From Streptococcus suis (GTDB lineage: Bacteria > Bacillota > Bacilli > Lactobacillales > Streptococcaceae), in the NCBI GenBank assembly GCA_002831545.1, contig CP025095.1, forward strand, positions 2,356,001-2,420,000: 64,000 bases of DNA, given 5' to 3'. Under the pieces are notes generated by a model, which was given only the letters and a program-made list of their open reading frames with translations, was not told the DNA's origin and did not search any database. Within the stretch, counting starts at the first letter, position 1. The number at the start of each line of letters is the position of its first letter. The position numbers and the translations under genes were made by a program. This document shows positions 43,855-52,762 of this stretch, in pieces.

Positions 43855-44640
43855 TTAATAATATTCCCCTTGTCTGTAGTCCCAAGAGTTGAAATGATCT
43901 GACAAGTGCATCATGATTTTGTCGATGTCCAACCCTTTGCGGATAACAACTGGGCATGGGCTGATAGAACGGCTATCTGCACCTTGTTCTGGAATCAGTT
44001 TACCATCTTTGTCTACCATAGACACCATAACCCCTTGCTCATAGCGGGTTTCAACGGTCTTATCTGGCTGGATAGAGGCCACATAGTCATCCGCCTCGAT
44101 AATCAAGTCCACTTTAGAAGCGATACGCTCACCGATACCTTCTACCTTGCCACGATTTCCCTTACCTGATGGATTGGCAGAAGAAGCGTAGACCATACGG
44201 CCTTCCTTTTCCCACATTTCCTTAGCAATCTGCTCGCCTGCTACACCAAACTTGATAACAAAGCAAGAAGTACCACGAACGTCGGTCATCAACTCTTCAC
44301 GACCATCGCCATAAGCCTGCAACTTAGCATAAGCCTCTGGTTTCCAAGGCAGGATACAACCCAACAAAATGTCCTCATCCCAATGTTTTTGGTAGAAAGC
44401 ATCAATCTCAGGAGTCAACTGAGCTAACTCACGAAGCTCCTCCATGCTCCCACAGAGCACCACACCCGGCTTATTACGCTTACGCTCTTTAGCGTCAAAC
44501 TTCCGCTCCAAACCAGCCTTGTCGGCAGTCATGATAATATAACCAACCTTAGTCGGGCAGACAATCACGCCTCCCTCCCCCTTGATAATGTCAAATCCTT
44601 CTTGTGAAAGTGCGCCATCCCAGTGAATTTGTTTCGTCAT
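43855..44640 (-). CDS. Sua5/YciO/YrdC-domain protein
   Basis: A 261-residue protein with a YrdC-like fold related to threonylcarbamoyl-AMP synthase, which feeds the t6A tRNA modification. Motifs are GGVIVCPTKVGYIIMTADKAG for the substrate strand, AKERKRNKPGVVLCG for the lysine/arginine site and YASSANPSGKGNRGKVEGI for the SxN loop. It is longer and more diverged than TsaC, and a canonical copy is expected elsewhere. The specific role is uncertain. AAGAGGAAAC precedes the start. Confidence 0.75.
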   Translation of the reverse strand: MTKQIHWDGALSQEGFDIIKGEGGVIVCPTKVGYIIMTADKAGLERKFDAKERKRNKPGVVLCGSMEELRELAQLTPEIDAFYQKHWDEDILLGCILPWKPEAYAKLQAYGDGREELMTDVRGTSCFVIKFGVAGEQIAKEMWEKEGRMVYASSANPSGKGNRGKVEGIGERIASKVDLIIEADDYVASIQPDKTVETRYEQGVMVSMVDKDGKLIPEQGADSRSISPCPVVIRKGLDIDKIMMHLSDHFNSWDYRQGEYY

Positions 44641-44702
44641 AATAGTTTCCTCTTTTCTTTTGTTCCATAGCAGAGCGATCTGCTTGTTTTCTAATCTTTA
44701 TT

Positions 44703-45296
44703 TTATTCTTGCCAGTAGCTTGGGCGATTCCCCTCATACTCAGTAATCAAATCCTGATACTGAAGGGTAATCCCAATATCATCTAAGCCATTGAGCAACT
44801 TGTGTTTCCAGTCTTGTTCGATGTCAAATGGGAATTCCCCAAAAGGCGTCCGTATCAACTGTTCTGCCAAGTCAACCGTGATTTCTTGGTCAGGAGCCAG
44901 CTGAGCTAGTTGGTCCCTGACTTCTTTGGGCTGGATAATGGGCAGAATGCCATTGTTCAAGTCATTGTTGTAATGAATATCTCCAAAGGAGCCTGCAATG
45001 ATAACCTTGAAGCCATAATCTGCCAGAGCCCAAGCAGCGTGTTCCCTAGAAGAACCTGCTCCGAAGTTATCCCCAGATATGAGGATACTAGCGCCTTGAT
45101 AGTCAGGCTGGTTGAGAATGAAATCAGGATTGTCCGTGTAGTTATCGTCCAAGTACCGCCAAGCATATAGCAAATACTTGCCAAAGCCCTTTTTGTCAAT
45201 CAGCTTGAGAAACTGCTTGGGCAAGAGCTGGTCGGTATCAATATTATCATTCATGAGCGGAACAGTCGTCCCTATCCATGTGGTAAATTGGTGCAT
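44703..45296 (-). CDS. leuD: 3-isopropylmalate dehydratase small subunit
   Basis: A 197-residue subunit that, with LeuC, isomerises 2- to 3-isopropylmalate. The conserved swivel-domain motif [17 protein letters not shown] is near residue 76 and [15 protein letters not shown] near the start. Its ATG overlaps the last base of the leuC stop. It is the last gene of leuABCD. Confidence 0.95.
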   Translation of the reverse strand: MHQFTTWIGTTVPLMNDNIDTDQLLPKQFLKLIDKKGFGKYLLYAWRYLDDNYTDNPDFILNQPDYQGASILISGDNFGAGSSREHAAWALADYGFKVIIAGSFGDIHYNNDLNNGILPIIQPKEVRDQLAQLAPDQEITVDLAEQLIRTPFGEFPFDIEQDWKHKLLNGLDDIGITLQYQDLITEYEGNRPSYWQE

Positions 45297-46687
45297 TAGA
45301 CTCCCTCCTTGAGAATGTCTAGCTGTCTAGTGTCAACAAATCGTCCATAAAGCGCAGCTGCGGCAGCCATAGCAGGACTACACAAATGGGTCTTGGCCCC
45401 AAAGCCCTGTCGGTCTTCAAAGTTCCGATTACTTGTGGAGGCACAGTGGACACCTGCAGGCACCTTATCTGGATTCATGCCCAGACACATGGAGCAACCG
45501 GGATCCCGCCACTCAAAACCAGCCTCCATAAAAATCTTGTCTAGCCCAAGCTTTTCTGCAGCTCGCTTGACAGGGCGACTGCCTGGTACGACAATAGCCG
45601 TGACCTGCTCTGCTATTTTCCGCCCCTTAACAATCCTAGCTGCCAGCTGCAAATCGCTGAGGCGAGCATTGGTACAGGAGCCTAGGAAGACATAGCCAAC
45701 GGGAATGTCCGCAGCCTTTTGCCCAGGAGCCAAGTCCATGTAAGCATAGGCCCGCTCGTCGTTGTGGTCACAGATGGCTGGGAAAGTTTCGTCAAAACTA
45801 ACCCCCATAGCAGGTGTGGTCCCCCAAGTGACCATGGGGGCCAAGTCTGACACATCAAGGACTAGATGCTTGTCATAGACGGTGTCCGCATCCGAGTAGA
45901 GCTCCTTCCAGTCTGCCACCGCCGCATCGAAGTCCGCTGGTGCACACTCCCGACCTCGCAGGTAGTCAAAAGTGGTCTGGTCTGGAGCCATAATGCCCAT
46001 CTTAGAGCCGAACTCAATGGACATATTGCAAATAGTCATCCGCTCTTCCATGCTGAGTCGGTCGATGACTGGACCAGCAAACTCCACCACATGACCCAAA
46101 CCACAATCCACGCCGTAGCGGGCAATCAGAGCCAGGATAAAGTCCTTGGCATAGACGCCTCTTTGCGCCTGACCGACAAATTCCACTAGGAGTCGCTTAG
46201 GTTTAACCTGCCAAATGGTCTGGGTAGCGAGAACGTGCTCCACTTCAGAAGTACCAATCCCAAAAGCGATAGCTCCAAATGCTCCGTGAGTCGCTGTATG
46301 GCTATCTCCGCAGACAATGAACTTACCTGGCTGTGTCCTGCCTGTTTCTGGTCCAACCATGTGGACAATCCCCTGATGTTCCGAACCGTGGGCTGCGTGG
46401 GGAATGCCGAAATCTTCTATATTCTTAGCCAAGGCATCCATCTGAGCCTTGGAAATGACATCACGGATATTGTGAATATCAACGGTTGGGACATTGTGGT
46501 CAAAAGTCGCAAAGGTCAAGTCTGGGCGCCGAACAGGTCGCCCTGTATCCCTCAATCCTTGAAAGGCCTGGGGACTGGTCACCTCATGAACATAATGCTG
46601 GTCAACATAGAGGAGCTGGGGCTGTCCTTCCTGCCCTGTAATCACATGGCGATCCCAGAGCTTATCGAAAATGGATTTGCCACTCAT
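45296..46687 (-). CDS. leuC: 3-isopropylmalate dehydratase large subunit
   Basis: A 463-residue aconitase-family subunit with a [4Fe-4S] cluster. Cluster ligands are in [11 protein letters not shown] (one Cys) and [12 protein letters not shown] (two Cys). [15 protein letters not shown] is the substrate-loop signature. It overlaps leuB by four bases (ATGA). Confidence 0.96.
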   Translation of the reverse strand: MSGKSIFDKLWDRHVITGQEGQPQLLYVDQHYVHEVTSPQAFQGLRDTGRPVRRPDLTFATFDHNVPTVDIHNIRDVISKAQMDALAKNIEDFGIPHAAHGSEHQGIVHMVGPETGRTQPGKFIVCGDSHTATHGAFGAIAFGIGTSEVEHVLATQTIWQVKPKRLLVEFVGQAQRGVYAKDFILALIARYGVDCGLGHVVEFAGPVIDRLSMEERMTICNMSIEFGSKMGIMAPDQTTFDYLRGRECAPADFDAAVADWKELYSDADTVYDKHLVLDVSDLAPMVTWGTTPAMGVSFDETFPAICDHNDERAYAYMDLAPGQKAADIPVGYVFLGSCTNARLSDLQLAARIVKGRKIAEQVTAIVVPGSRPVKRAAEKLGLDKIFMEAGFEWRDPGCSMCLGMNPDKVPAGVHCASTSNRNFEDRQGFGAKTHLCSPAMAAAAALYGRFVDTRQLDILKEGV

Positions 46688-47736
46688 GGTGACCTCCTTT
46701 CAAGCTGTTCAATAATAGCCGCTGTCATTTCTTTGGTAGATACGCTACCACCTAGATCTTTAGTGAAAATGCCCTCTGCAAAGACCGCTTCAACGGCTTG
46801 GCGAATAGTCTGACCTGCTTGGACCAAATCAAAACTTTCTTCCAGCATCATGGCAACAGATAGAATCATGCTGACAGGGTTGGCAATGCCCTGACCTGCA
46901 ATATCCGGTGCCGAACCATGGATAGGTTCGTAGAGACTAGGACCTGCCACCGCGTGACTGGCAGAAGGCAGAACCCCTAGCGTTCCTGTTAATACGCTGG
47001 CCTCATCCGACAAAATATCTCCGAAAAGATTTTCCGTCACCAAGACATCAAACCGACTAGGATTGGTAATCAAAAGCATGGCTGCGCTATCCACCAACTG
47101 GTGCTCCAAGGTCACATCTGGGTAGTCCTTAGCCACTTCATCCGCCACCTTCCGCCATAATTTTGACGTCGCCAGTACATTTTGTTTATCAATGCTGGTG
47201 ACTTTTTTTCGTCTTTTTTGGGCTAGGTCAAAGGCAGAGCGGACAACCCGTTCAATCTCTTCTACCTGATAGGTATTGCTATCGCTGGCTTGGTCAGTTT
47301 CAAGGATATGCTCTCCAAAATAAATCCCACCTGTCAACTCCCGTACCATGACCAAATCCACACCATCCAGCCTGTCGGCCTTCAGAGGAGAATAGTCTTT
47401 CAGGCTATCAAAAATTTTCACCGGACGGATATTGGCAAAGAGACCCAATTCCTTCCGAAGTTGAAGAAGACCTTGTTCTGGACGGACCGCCGCATCATCA
47501 TATTGAGGGCTACCGATAGCTGCTAACAAAATCGCATCCGCCTGACGGCAGGCTTGCAAGGTAGCATCTGGTAGAGGATGGCCAGCCGCATCAATCCCAG
47601 CACCACCAAAAGCTCTCTCCTCAATCTCATAATCAAATCCTACTTGCCCAGCAACAGCCTCGAGAACTGCTAGGCCAGCCTCCATGATTTCAGGACCGAT
47701 TCCATCACCAGCCAAGGCTACAATTTTTTTCGTCAT
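46684..47736 (-). CDS. leuB: 3-isopropylmalate dehydrogenase
   Basis: A 350-residue NAD-dependent dehydrogenase giving 2-oxoisocaproate. It starts [12 protein letters not shown], has [11 protein letters not shown] and [19 protein letters not shown] with the metal-binding aspartates, and [18 protein letters not shown] for NAD binding. It lies eight bases after leuA. Confidence 0.96.
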   Translation of the reverse strand: MTKKIVALAGDGIGPEIMEAGLAVLEAVAGQVGFDYEIEERAFGGAGIDAAGHPLPDATLQACRQADAILLAAIGSPQYDDAAVRPEQGLLQLRKELGLFANIRPVKIFDSLKDYSPLKADRLDGVDLVMVRELTGGIYFGEHILETDQASDSNTYQVEEIERVVRSAFDLAQKRRKKVTSIDKQNVLATSKLWRKVADEVAKDYPDVTLEHQLVDSAAMLLITNPSRFDVLVTENLFGDILSDEASVLTGTLGVLPSASHAVAGPSLYEPIHGSAPDIAGQGIANPVSMILSVAMMLEESFDLVQAGQTIRQAVEAVFAEGIFTKDLGGSVSTKEMTAAIIEQLERRSP

Positions 47737-47744
47737 ACTTCCTC

Positions 47745-49307
47745 CTAGATGTGTGGCATGTCCTTCTCAGATAGTTTCTTATCTATCTGTCCACTATTTT
47801 CTTTTTGCACCATGACATTAGCATGGATATAGGCAATGGCAGAAGCCTTCACCACGTCAAAGTCAATACCAGAGGCATTAAAGATTGTTTCCGTTGCCTT
47901 GTTTTCTACAGCGACAAGCACACGCGCCTGAGCATCGATTCCATCGGTAATGGCGTCAATATGATACCGTTCCAAGCTAATCTCTTGGTGGAAAAATTGG
48001 TCAATGGCATTAAAGACAGCCTCAACAGAACCCTTGCCTGACTCTGCAACAACCACTTCTTCCTCATCCTGATTGATGAAGATGACCTGAGCCTGAATAC
48101 TTCCGTCAGAGTGACTATCCAAACGTAAATCTTTAAATTGGAAGCCATCACGATTGCTAATTTCTGTCCCAGCTACTAGAGCTCGAATATCCGCATCCGT
48201 AATTTTTTCCTTCTTGTCTGCCAGTTTTTTGAAACGAGCAAACAAGCTAGCAACGTCTCCTTCTTCAAAATACAGGTCTAGTTCTTTCAGCTTTTCCACA
48301 AAAGCGTGGCGACCAGATAGTTTACCCAGTGGCAGCGAATTTTTCTTGACCCCTACCAACTCAGGTGTAATGATTTCATAGGTCAATGGATTTTTCAAGA
48401 CACCATCTTGATGGATACCTGACTCGTGTGAGAAGGCATTGCCACCGACAACCGCCTTATTGCGTGGAATGGCAATCCCAGAGAAGCGAGAGACCAATTC
48501 TGAAGTGTTGAGGGTTTCCTTTAGAACAATCGAACTAGTCACATCATAGAAATCTTTCCGAATTTCAAGGGCAACAGCTACTTCTTCAAGGGCCGCATTC
48601 CCTGCTCGCTCACCGATACCGTTGATGGTCCCCTCGACACGACCTGCACCGTTTTTAATAGCTGAAAGGGTATTGGCAACAGCCATACCTAGGTCATTAT
48701 GGCAATGCGGACTGAAAATAATCTCACGGTCCGATTTGACGTTTGTTGTCAAGTAACGGAAAATTTCTCCGTAGTGCTGAGGAGTCGTAAAGCCGACTGT
48801 ATCTGGAATGTTGATGTAGGTCGCACCCGCATCTACCGCTGTCTGCACTACTTCTAGCAAATACTCCAACTCCGTCCGTGTCGCATCCTCTGGCGAGAAC
48901 TCCACCACCTCAAAACGCTCACGGGCATAGCTGACATGTTCTGTGATTTGCGCCAAAATTTCTTCTTTGGTCTTTTGAAGTTTAAATTCACGGTGAATCG
49001 GACTGGTCGCAATAAAAACATGAATCTGCGGATACTTGGCATCTTTCAGGGCCTCATAACAAGCATCAATGTCTGATTTGACTGACCGTGCCAAACCTGT
49101 CACAGCCGTCTTGGTCATCGCTGCCGCAATCTGACGGACCGCTTCAAACGAATCAGGACTGGCCGCTGGGAAACCCGCTTCAATGGCAGAAATCCCCCAT
49201 TTTTCCAACTGCTTGGCGATGGTCACTTTTTCCTTGATAGAAAAATTCACACCCGGCGTCTGTTCACCATCTCGTAAAGTCGTATCTAAAAATTCAATCA
49301 CACGCAT
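47745..49307 (-). CDS. leuA: 2-isopropylmalate synthase
   Basis: A 520-residue enzyme for the committed step of leucine synthesis, joining acetyl-CoA to 2-oxoisovalerate. It has a TIM barrel ([38 protein letters not shown]) and a C-terminal regulatory domain from about residue 390 that normally gives leucine feedback. The start at 49307 has AGAAAGG upstream. It is the first gene of the operon and follows an attenuator leader. Confidence 0.96.
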   Translation of the reverse strand: MRVIEFLDTTLRDGEQTPGVNFSIKEKVTIAKQLEKWGISAIEAGFPAASPDSFEAVRQIAAAMTKTAVTGLARSVKSDIDACYEALKDAKYPQIHVFIATSPIHREFKLQKTKEEILAQITEHVSYARERFEVVEFSPEDATRTELEYLLEVVQTAVDAGATYINIPDTVGFTTPQHYGEIFRYLTTNVKSDREIIFSPHCHNDLGMAVANTLSAIKNGAGRVEGTINGIGERAGNAALEEVAVALEIRKDFYDVTSSIVLKETLNTSELVSRFSGIAIPRNKAVVGGNAFSHESGIHQDGVLKNPLTYEIITPELVGVKKNSLPLGKLSGRHAFVEKLKELDLYFEEGDVASLFARFKKLADKKEKITDADIRALVAGTEISNRDGFQFKDLRLDSHSDGSIQAQVIFINQDEEEVVVAESGKGSVEAVFNAIDQFFHQEISLERYHIDAITDGIDAQARVLVAVENKATETIFNASGIDFDVVKASAIAYIHANVMVQKENSGQIDKKLSEKDMPHI

Positions 49308-49380
49308 AAGAATACCTTTCTAAATAACCCTAACTTCAATATTAGGTTCTCTATCTTAGTTTTCAAAGTATACTAAGAAA

Positions 49381-49417
49381 AAGAAAACACCTCGAGGACT
49401 CCTACCTGCGAGATGTT
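49381..49417 (-). terminator. Attenuator terminator of the leu operon
   Basis: On the minus strand AACATCTCG pairs with CGAGGTGTT (one G-U), followed by TTTTCTTTTTCTT, between the leader peptide and leuA. It would end transcription when leucine is plentiful. Confidence 0.75.
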
Positions 49418-49469
49418 GTCAACAGCGCCCGCTTGGTAAGCCAAACAGGACTAATGCATTCTTTCAGCA

Positions 49470-49523
49470 CTAGCCCGACCGTCGCAACAACAAAGCAAAG
49501 AATTTTGTAGTGACAGGTTTCAT
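49470..49523 (-). CDS. leu operon leader peptide
   Basis: A 17-residue open frame, MKPVTTKFFALLLRRSG, with three consecutive TTG leucine codons. AAAGGAAAAG lies upstream and a terminator 50 bases downstream. Ribosome stalling at these codons when leucyl-tRNA is scarce would favour an antiterminator, as described for the leu operon of Lactococcus lactis. No T-box sequence is present. Confidence 0.72.
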   Translation of the reverse strand: MKPVTTKFFALLLRRSG

Positions 49524-49547
49524 TTGACTTTTCCTTTCAGTGTTCTG

Positions 49548-49709
49548 GAACCTGTATTCACAGTTCAGCACTTCCATCTAAGGCTAGTATTTCAGCTACT
49601 ACTCATCGTTAGTTTTTTTCAAAATACGTCAGTATTCCCTCAAAAAACTGCCTTGATTAGCGAAAAACTTTCTCTTATATACAAGCACTTCACTTGTGAA
49701 TACAGGTTC
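49548..49709. repeat. MITE-like repeat element, copy B, within the leu leader
   Basis: A 162-bp element with perfect 14-bp inverted ends GAACCTGTATTCAC (49548-49561) and GTGAATACAGGTTC (49696-49709). It is non-coding and aligns in reverse complement with the element at 29769-29988. It lies between the leu promoter and the leader peptide, so it is transcribed at the very start of the leu mRNA. Confidence 0.75.
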
Positions 49710-49722
49710 TTGGTTGTTTACA

Positions 49723-49751
49723 ATAATACCTTACTTTTTTTCACTTGTCAA
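49723..49751 (-). promoter_or_regulatory. leu operon promoter
   Basis: TTGACA (49751-49746) and TATTAT (49728-49723) on the minus strand with a 17-base spacer. The expected start, near 49716, is only about seven bases before the repeat element. Confidence 0.8.
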
Positions 49752-49818
49752 TACAAATGTTGAAATTTTCTGAAAAATCCGAACAATGCGGCAATTCACG
49801 CAAATCCCTCCACAAATA

Positions 49819-49846
49819 AAACCAAACCTCATCAGAAGTTTGGTTT
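49819..49846 (-). terminator. Terminator after the GlsB-like gene
   Basis: AAACCAAAC, 10-nt loop, GTTTGGTTT, then TATTT on the minus strand. Confidence 0.7.
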
Positions 49847-49856
49847 ACAGTTCATT

Positions 49857-50090
49857 TTAATTCCGTCTGGAACTGCTAAAAATTGCCACCAGTAATACTG
49901 CTCCAAAGACTGATGGTACCAGGGCCATACCAGCAAACTGTGGACCCCAGTCACCAAAGAGCAACTGCCCAATCCATGAACCAGCAAGTCCAAGAATAAT
50001 ATTCCCCAGACAACCACGACGGTCATCTGACGAAGTAAGAGCACCTGCAATCAAGCCAATAATGGCACCTGCGACAATACTTGCTAACAT
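49857..50090 (-). CDS. GlsB/YeaQ/YmgE family membrane protein
   Basis: A 77-residue protein of the transglycosylase-associated family, with three membrane segments and the glycine patterns AGAIIGLIAGAL, GCLGNIILGLAGSWIGQLLFG and PSVFGAVLLVAI. Members are often stress-induced (linked to GlsB in enterococci), but the molecular role is unknown. The 'transglycosylase' name is historical. It is probably a single-gene unit behind the pepS terminator. Confidence 0.85.
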   Translation of the reverse strand: MLASIVAGAIIGLIAGALTSSDDRRGCLGNIILGLAGSWIGQLLFGDWGPQFAGMALVPSVFGAVLLVAIFSSSRRN

Positions 50091-50117
50091 CTTGTGTTCC
50101 TCCTATTCTTACAAAAT

Positions 50118-50137
50118 AAGACTGGTTGCCCAGTCTT
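50118..50137 (-). terminator. pepS terminator
   Basis: AAGACTGG-GCAA-CCAGTCTT followed by ATTTTG on the minus strand, 11 bases past the stop codon. Confidence 0.75.
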
Positions 50138-50148
50138 ATATAATATCA

Positions 50149-51390
50149 TTAGATAGCCCACTCACCGTCACGGAAGATTGGTACACGGGTACCGTCTTCA
50201 CGGATACCGTCAATGTTCATCTTGTTTGAACCAATCATGAAGTCCACGTGAACATCTGAGCGGTTGAGACCAGCTTCTTTGAGCTCTTCCTGGCTCATTT
50301 CTGTACCACCTTCGATAGAGAAGGCATAGGCTTGACCAATCGCCAAGTGGTTTGAGGCATTTTCGTCAAAGAGAGTATTGAAGAAAGTCACGCCTGATTG
50401 AGAGATTGGGCTCTTGTCTGGCACAAGGGCAACTTCACCGAGACCACGTGCACCAGCATTGTCAAAGACCAATTTCTTCATGACTTCATCGCCTTTTTCA
50501 GCTGTTACATCCACGATTTCACCATCTTTGAAGGTTACTTTAATACCTTCGATGATGTTACCATTGTAGCTGAGTGGTTTTGTAGACGTTACATAGCCGT
50601 CTGCTACACGGTAGTCAGGTGCTGTGAAGACCTCTTCTGTTGGCATGTTGGCAATAAAGTGTTCACCTTGGGCATTGACCGAACCAGCCGCTTCCCACAA
50701 GTGGTTTTTCGGCATACCGAGAACAAGGTCAGTTCCTGGTGCTGTGTAGTGCAATTTGACAAACTGCTCGTCGTTAAGAACCTTAGCCTTAGCCACCAAG
50801 CGTGCCTCGTGCTCTTCCCAAGCCTTGATTGGATCTTCTTCGTAGATACGGCAAGTCTTGAAGATTTGATCCCAAAGGAGGTCCACTGCCTCTTCGTCAG
50901 ACGCTGCATTTGGAAAGACTTTTTTAGCCCATTCCAAACCAGAGGCTGCACCAAGTGTCCAACTAACCTTGTTAGCTTGCGTTGCTTGACGCATTGGCTG
51001 CAATGCTTGGCTGAGTGCACGAGCGTTGCGAGATAATTTCTCTGGATCCACACCGTCGTAAGCTCCTGGATCTTCAGACAAGACCACCAAACGGCTTGCC
51101 TTGCGCTCTAGGAGGTAGTTCATTTCAGTAACACGTTGTGGATGAACTTGTTCCAAGAGTTCCACATCAACATTGACCAAACGTTCACGCGCAATCACAT
51201 CGTCCAACCAGTTGACCAAGACTTCCTTAGCACCGTGAGCATAAGCTTCTTTGACAATCAAACGAGCCAACTCAGCCTGATCTACTCCAATTGTCAATTG
51301 AATCGTGTGACCTGGTTGCACATTGATACCTGTTGAAACCAAAAGTTTAGCATATTTAGCGAGATTTTCTTTAAAATTTGGTAATACCAT
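50149..51390 (-). CDS. pepS: Aminopeptidase PepS (M29 family)
   Basis: A 413-residue cytoplasmic metallo-aminopeptidase of family M29, active on peptides taken up for nutrition. Conserved parts are the N-terminal GHTIQLTIGVDQAELARLIVKEAYAHGA, the metal-site segment GARGLGEVALVPDKSPIS, and FNTLFDENASNHLAIGQAYAFSIEGG near residues 325-350. The C-terminal HVDFMIGSNKMNIDGI is also typical. The length fits the family. Confidence 0.93.
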   Translation of the reverse strand: MVLPNFKENLAKYAKLLVSTGINVQPGHTIQLTIGVDQAELARLIVKEAYAHGAKEVLVNWLDDVIARERLVNVDVELLEQVHPQRVTEMNYLLERKASRLVVLSEDPGAYDGVDPEKLSRNARALSQALQPMRQATQANKVSWTLGAASGLEWAKKVFPNAASDEEAVDLLWDQIFKTCRIYEEDPIKAWEEHEARLVAKAKVLNDEQFVKLHYTAPGTDLVLGMPKNHLWEAAGSVNAQGEHFIANMPTEEVFTAPDYRVADGYVTSTKPLSYNGNIIEGIKVTFKDGEIVDVTAEKGDEVMKKLVFDNAGARGLGEVALVPDKSPISQSGVTFFNTLFDENASNHLAIGQAYAFSIEGGTEMSQEELKEAGLNRSDVHVDFMIGSNKMNIDGIREDGTRVPIFRDGEWAI

Positions 51391-51450
51391 CTTTTTCTCC
51401 TTTGAAATGTAATACTAGATTATTGTATCATATTTTGAAGCTGGGCTGAC

Positions 51451-51479
51451 AAAAAAACTTCCTGCTGATGCAGGAAGTT
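51451..51479 (-). terminator. Terminator at the far end of the nitroreductase transcript
   Basis: AACTTCCTGC-ATCA-GCAGGAAGTT followed by seven T on the minus strand, just upstream of pepS. It would stop leftward transcription that crosses the repeat cluster. Confidence 0.8.
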
Positions 51480-51483
51480 AGCT

Positions 51484-51812
51484 CTGGAAGATAGTTGAAG
51501 GTTGGAGATGAAACGAACGGAGTTCATGTCAACAAGCCGCATGCATAACTCAATACTCTCTTATTTCTAGGCATTGACTTGAAACAGTCCCCCAGATTGC
51601 TTGCACAGTTAATGGACTGTGCAAGGTGGGAGATAAAACTTGCGGAGCAAGTCGCTTTTGCAGAATCAGGCAAAGCGAGTTCAAACAATCCAGTGGAGTG
51701 AAACAGTTCGGGGAACTGTGTCAGCCTGAGCCTAAAAACGCAAAAGCGAGGTTGAAGTTGGAAATAAGGAAACGAAGTTTCCTCATCTGCCGACGTAATA
51801 AAGCAAACTGAA
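51484..51812. repeat. BOX-like composite repeat, first unit
   Basis: Non-coding. It starts CTGGAAGATAGTTGAAGG and ends CGACGTAATAAAGCAAACTG, both of which recur in the next unit. Inside are several boxB-like hairpins with a short GA-rich loop, such as ACTTGC-GGA-GCAAGT and AGGAAAC-GAA-GTTTCCT. Each follows a GGTGGGAGATAAA or GTTGGAAATA type sequence. Confidence 0.7.
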
Positions 51813-51822
51813 ATAAATTATA

Positions 51823-52007
51823 TATACTCAATGAAAATTGGAATCAGACTAGCTTCAACTATCTGGAAGATAGTTGAAGGTTGGAGATGAAACGAACGAA
51901 GTTCGTGTCAGCAATCCGAAGGTTGAACCCCGCTCCTCTCTTGTTTTAAGAGAGCAGGCTGTACTGAAGTACGCCAAAACGAGTTAACGACGTAATAAAG
52001 CAAACTG
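51823..52007. repeat. BOX-like repeat, second unit
   Basis: Begins TATACTCAATGAAAAT, the boxA start of pneumococcal BOX elements. It continues through a boxB-like stem ACGAAC-GAA-GTTCGT and ends with a boxC-like GAGTTAACGACGTAATAAAG. The gap 51391-52016 holds no gene. Confidence 0.72.
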
Positions 52008-52016
52008 TAAACTTTA

Positions 52017-52619
52017 CTAGTTACCAAAAACTTTTACACGGTCCCCATCCGCCATGTAGTCTTTGTCTGCTGCTGGCGCTGCGATGCTTCCGAATGGTGC
52101 TTGGGCACGGAGTTTCCAGTTAGCTGGGATACCGTATTTTTCAGCAACTTGTGCATCAACCAATGGGTTGTAGTGTTGTACGTTCATGCCGATGTTTTTC
52201 TCAGCGAAAGCCAACCATACTGCGTACAAGTTGATACCGTGAGCTTGCTCAGACCAGATTGGGAAGTTTTCAGCGTAAAGCGGGAAGCTCTCTTGCAAGC
52301 CTTTGACCACGTCTTGGTCTTCGAAGAACAAGATAGTACCAGCACCAGCTGCAAAGCTAGCCAAGCGACCTTTTGTAGCTTCAAAAGCTTCTGCAGGCGT
52401 TACTTTTTCCAATTCGCTGTAGGCAATTTCGTTCCAGAAAGCTTCTGACTCCGCACCAAAAAGTACCACTGCACGGCTAGATTGTGAGTTGAAAGCTGAT
52501 GGAGATTCTTTCATGGCTTTCTCAACAAGTGCTACTACTTCTTCATTTGATACTGGCAAGTCTTTACCGAGTGCGTAGATTGAACGGCGAGTTTCTTGAA
52601 GTTTTGCAAAGTTTGACAT
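52017..52619 (-). CDS. Nitroreductase family oxidoreductase
   Basis: A 200-residue FMN-dependent nitroreductase-like protein. It starts with the family pattern LQETRRSIYALGK and has SPSAFNSQSSRAVVLFG for FMN contact. GINLYAVWLAFAEKNIGMNVQHYNP follows near residue 127. The length matches the YdgI/Frm2-like group. The physiological substrate is unknown. AAGAGGAAAC precedes the start. Confidence 0.85.
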   Translation of the reverse strand: MSNFAKLQETRRSIYALGKDLPVSNEEVVALVEKAMKESPSAFNSQSSRAVVLFGAESEAFWNEIAYSELEKVTPAEAFEATKGRLASFAAGAGTILFFEDQDVVKGLQESFPLYAENFPIWSEQAHGINLYAVWLAFAEKNIGMNVQHYNPLVDAQVAEKYGIPANWKLRAQAPFGSIAAPAADKDYMADGDRVKVFGN

Positions 52620-52723
52620 ATAGTTTCCTCTTTTCTTATTGTTACTACATAGTAGTTTTTATCACTATGTAGAGATTATATACCTATCAAAAACATTAGT
52701 CAAGAGTTTTGACTTCTTTTTAT

Positions 52724-52757
52724 AAAAAAATTCACTGCTTCCAAAAGAAACAGTGAA
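52724..52757 (-). terminator. polC terminator
   Basis: TTCACTG, 13-nt loop, CAGTGAA and seven T on the minus strand, directly after polC. Confidence 0.8.
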
Positions 52758-52762
52758 CAAGT

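Noticed and set aside
49310..49720. T-box riboswitch upstream of leuA
   Set aside because: No AGGGTGGNACCGCG-type T-box sequence is present; the leucine-rich leader peptide explains the leader better.
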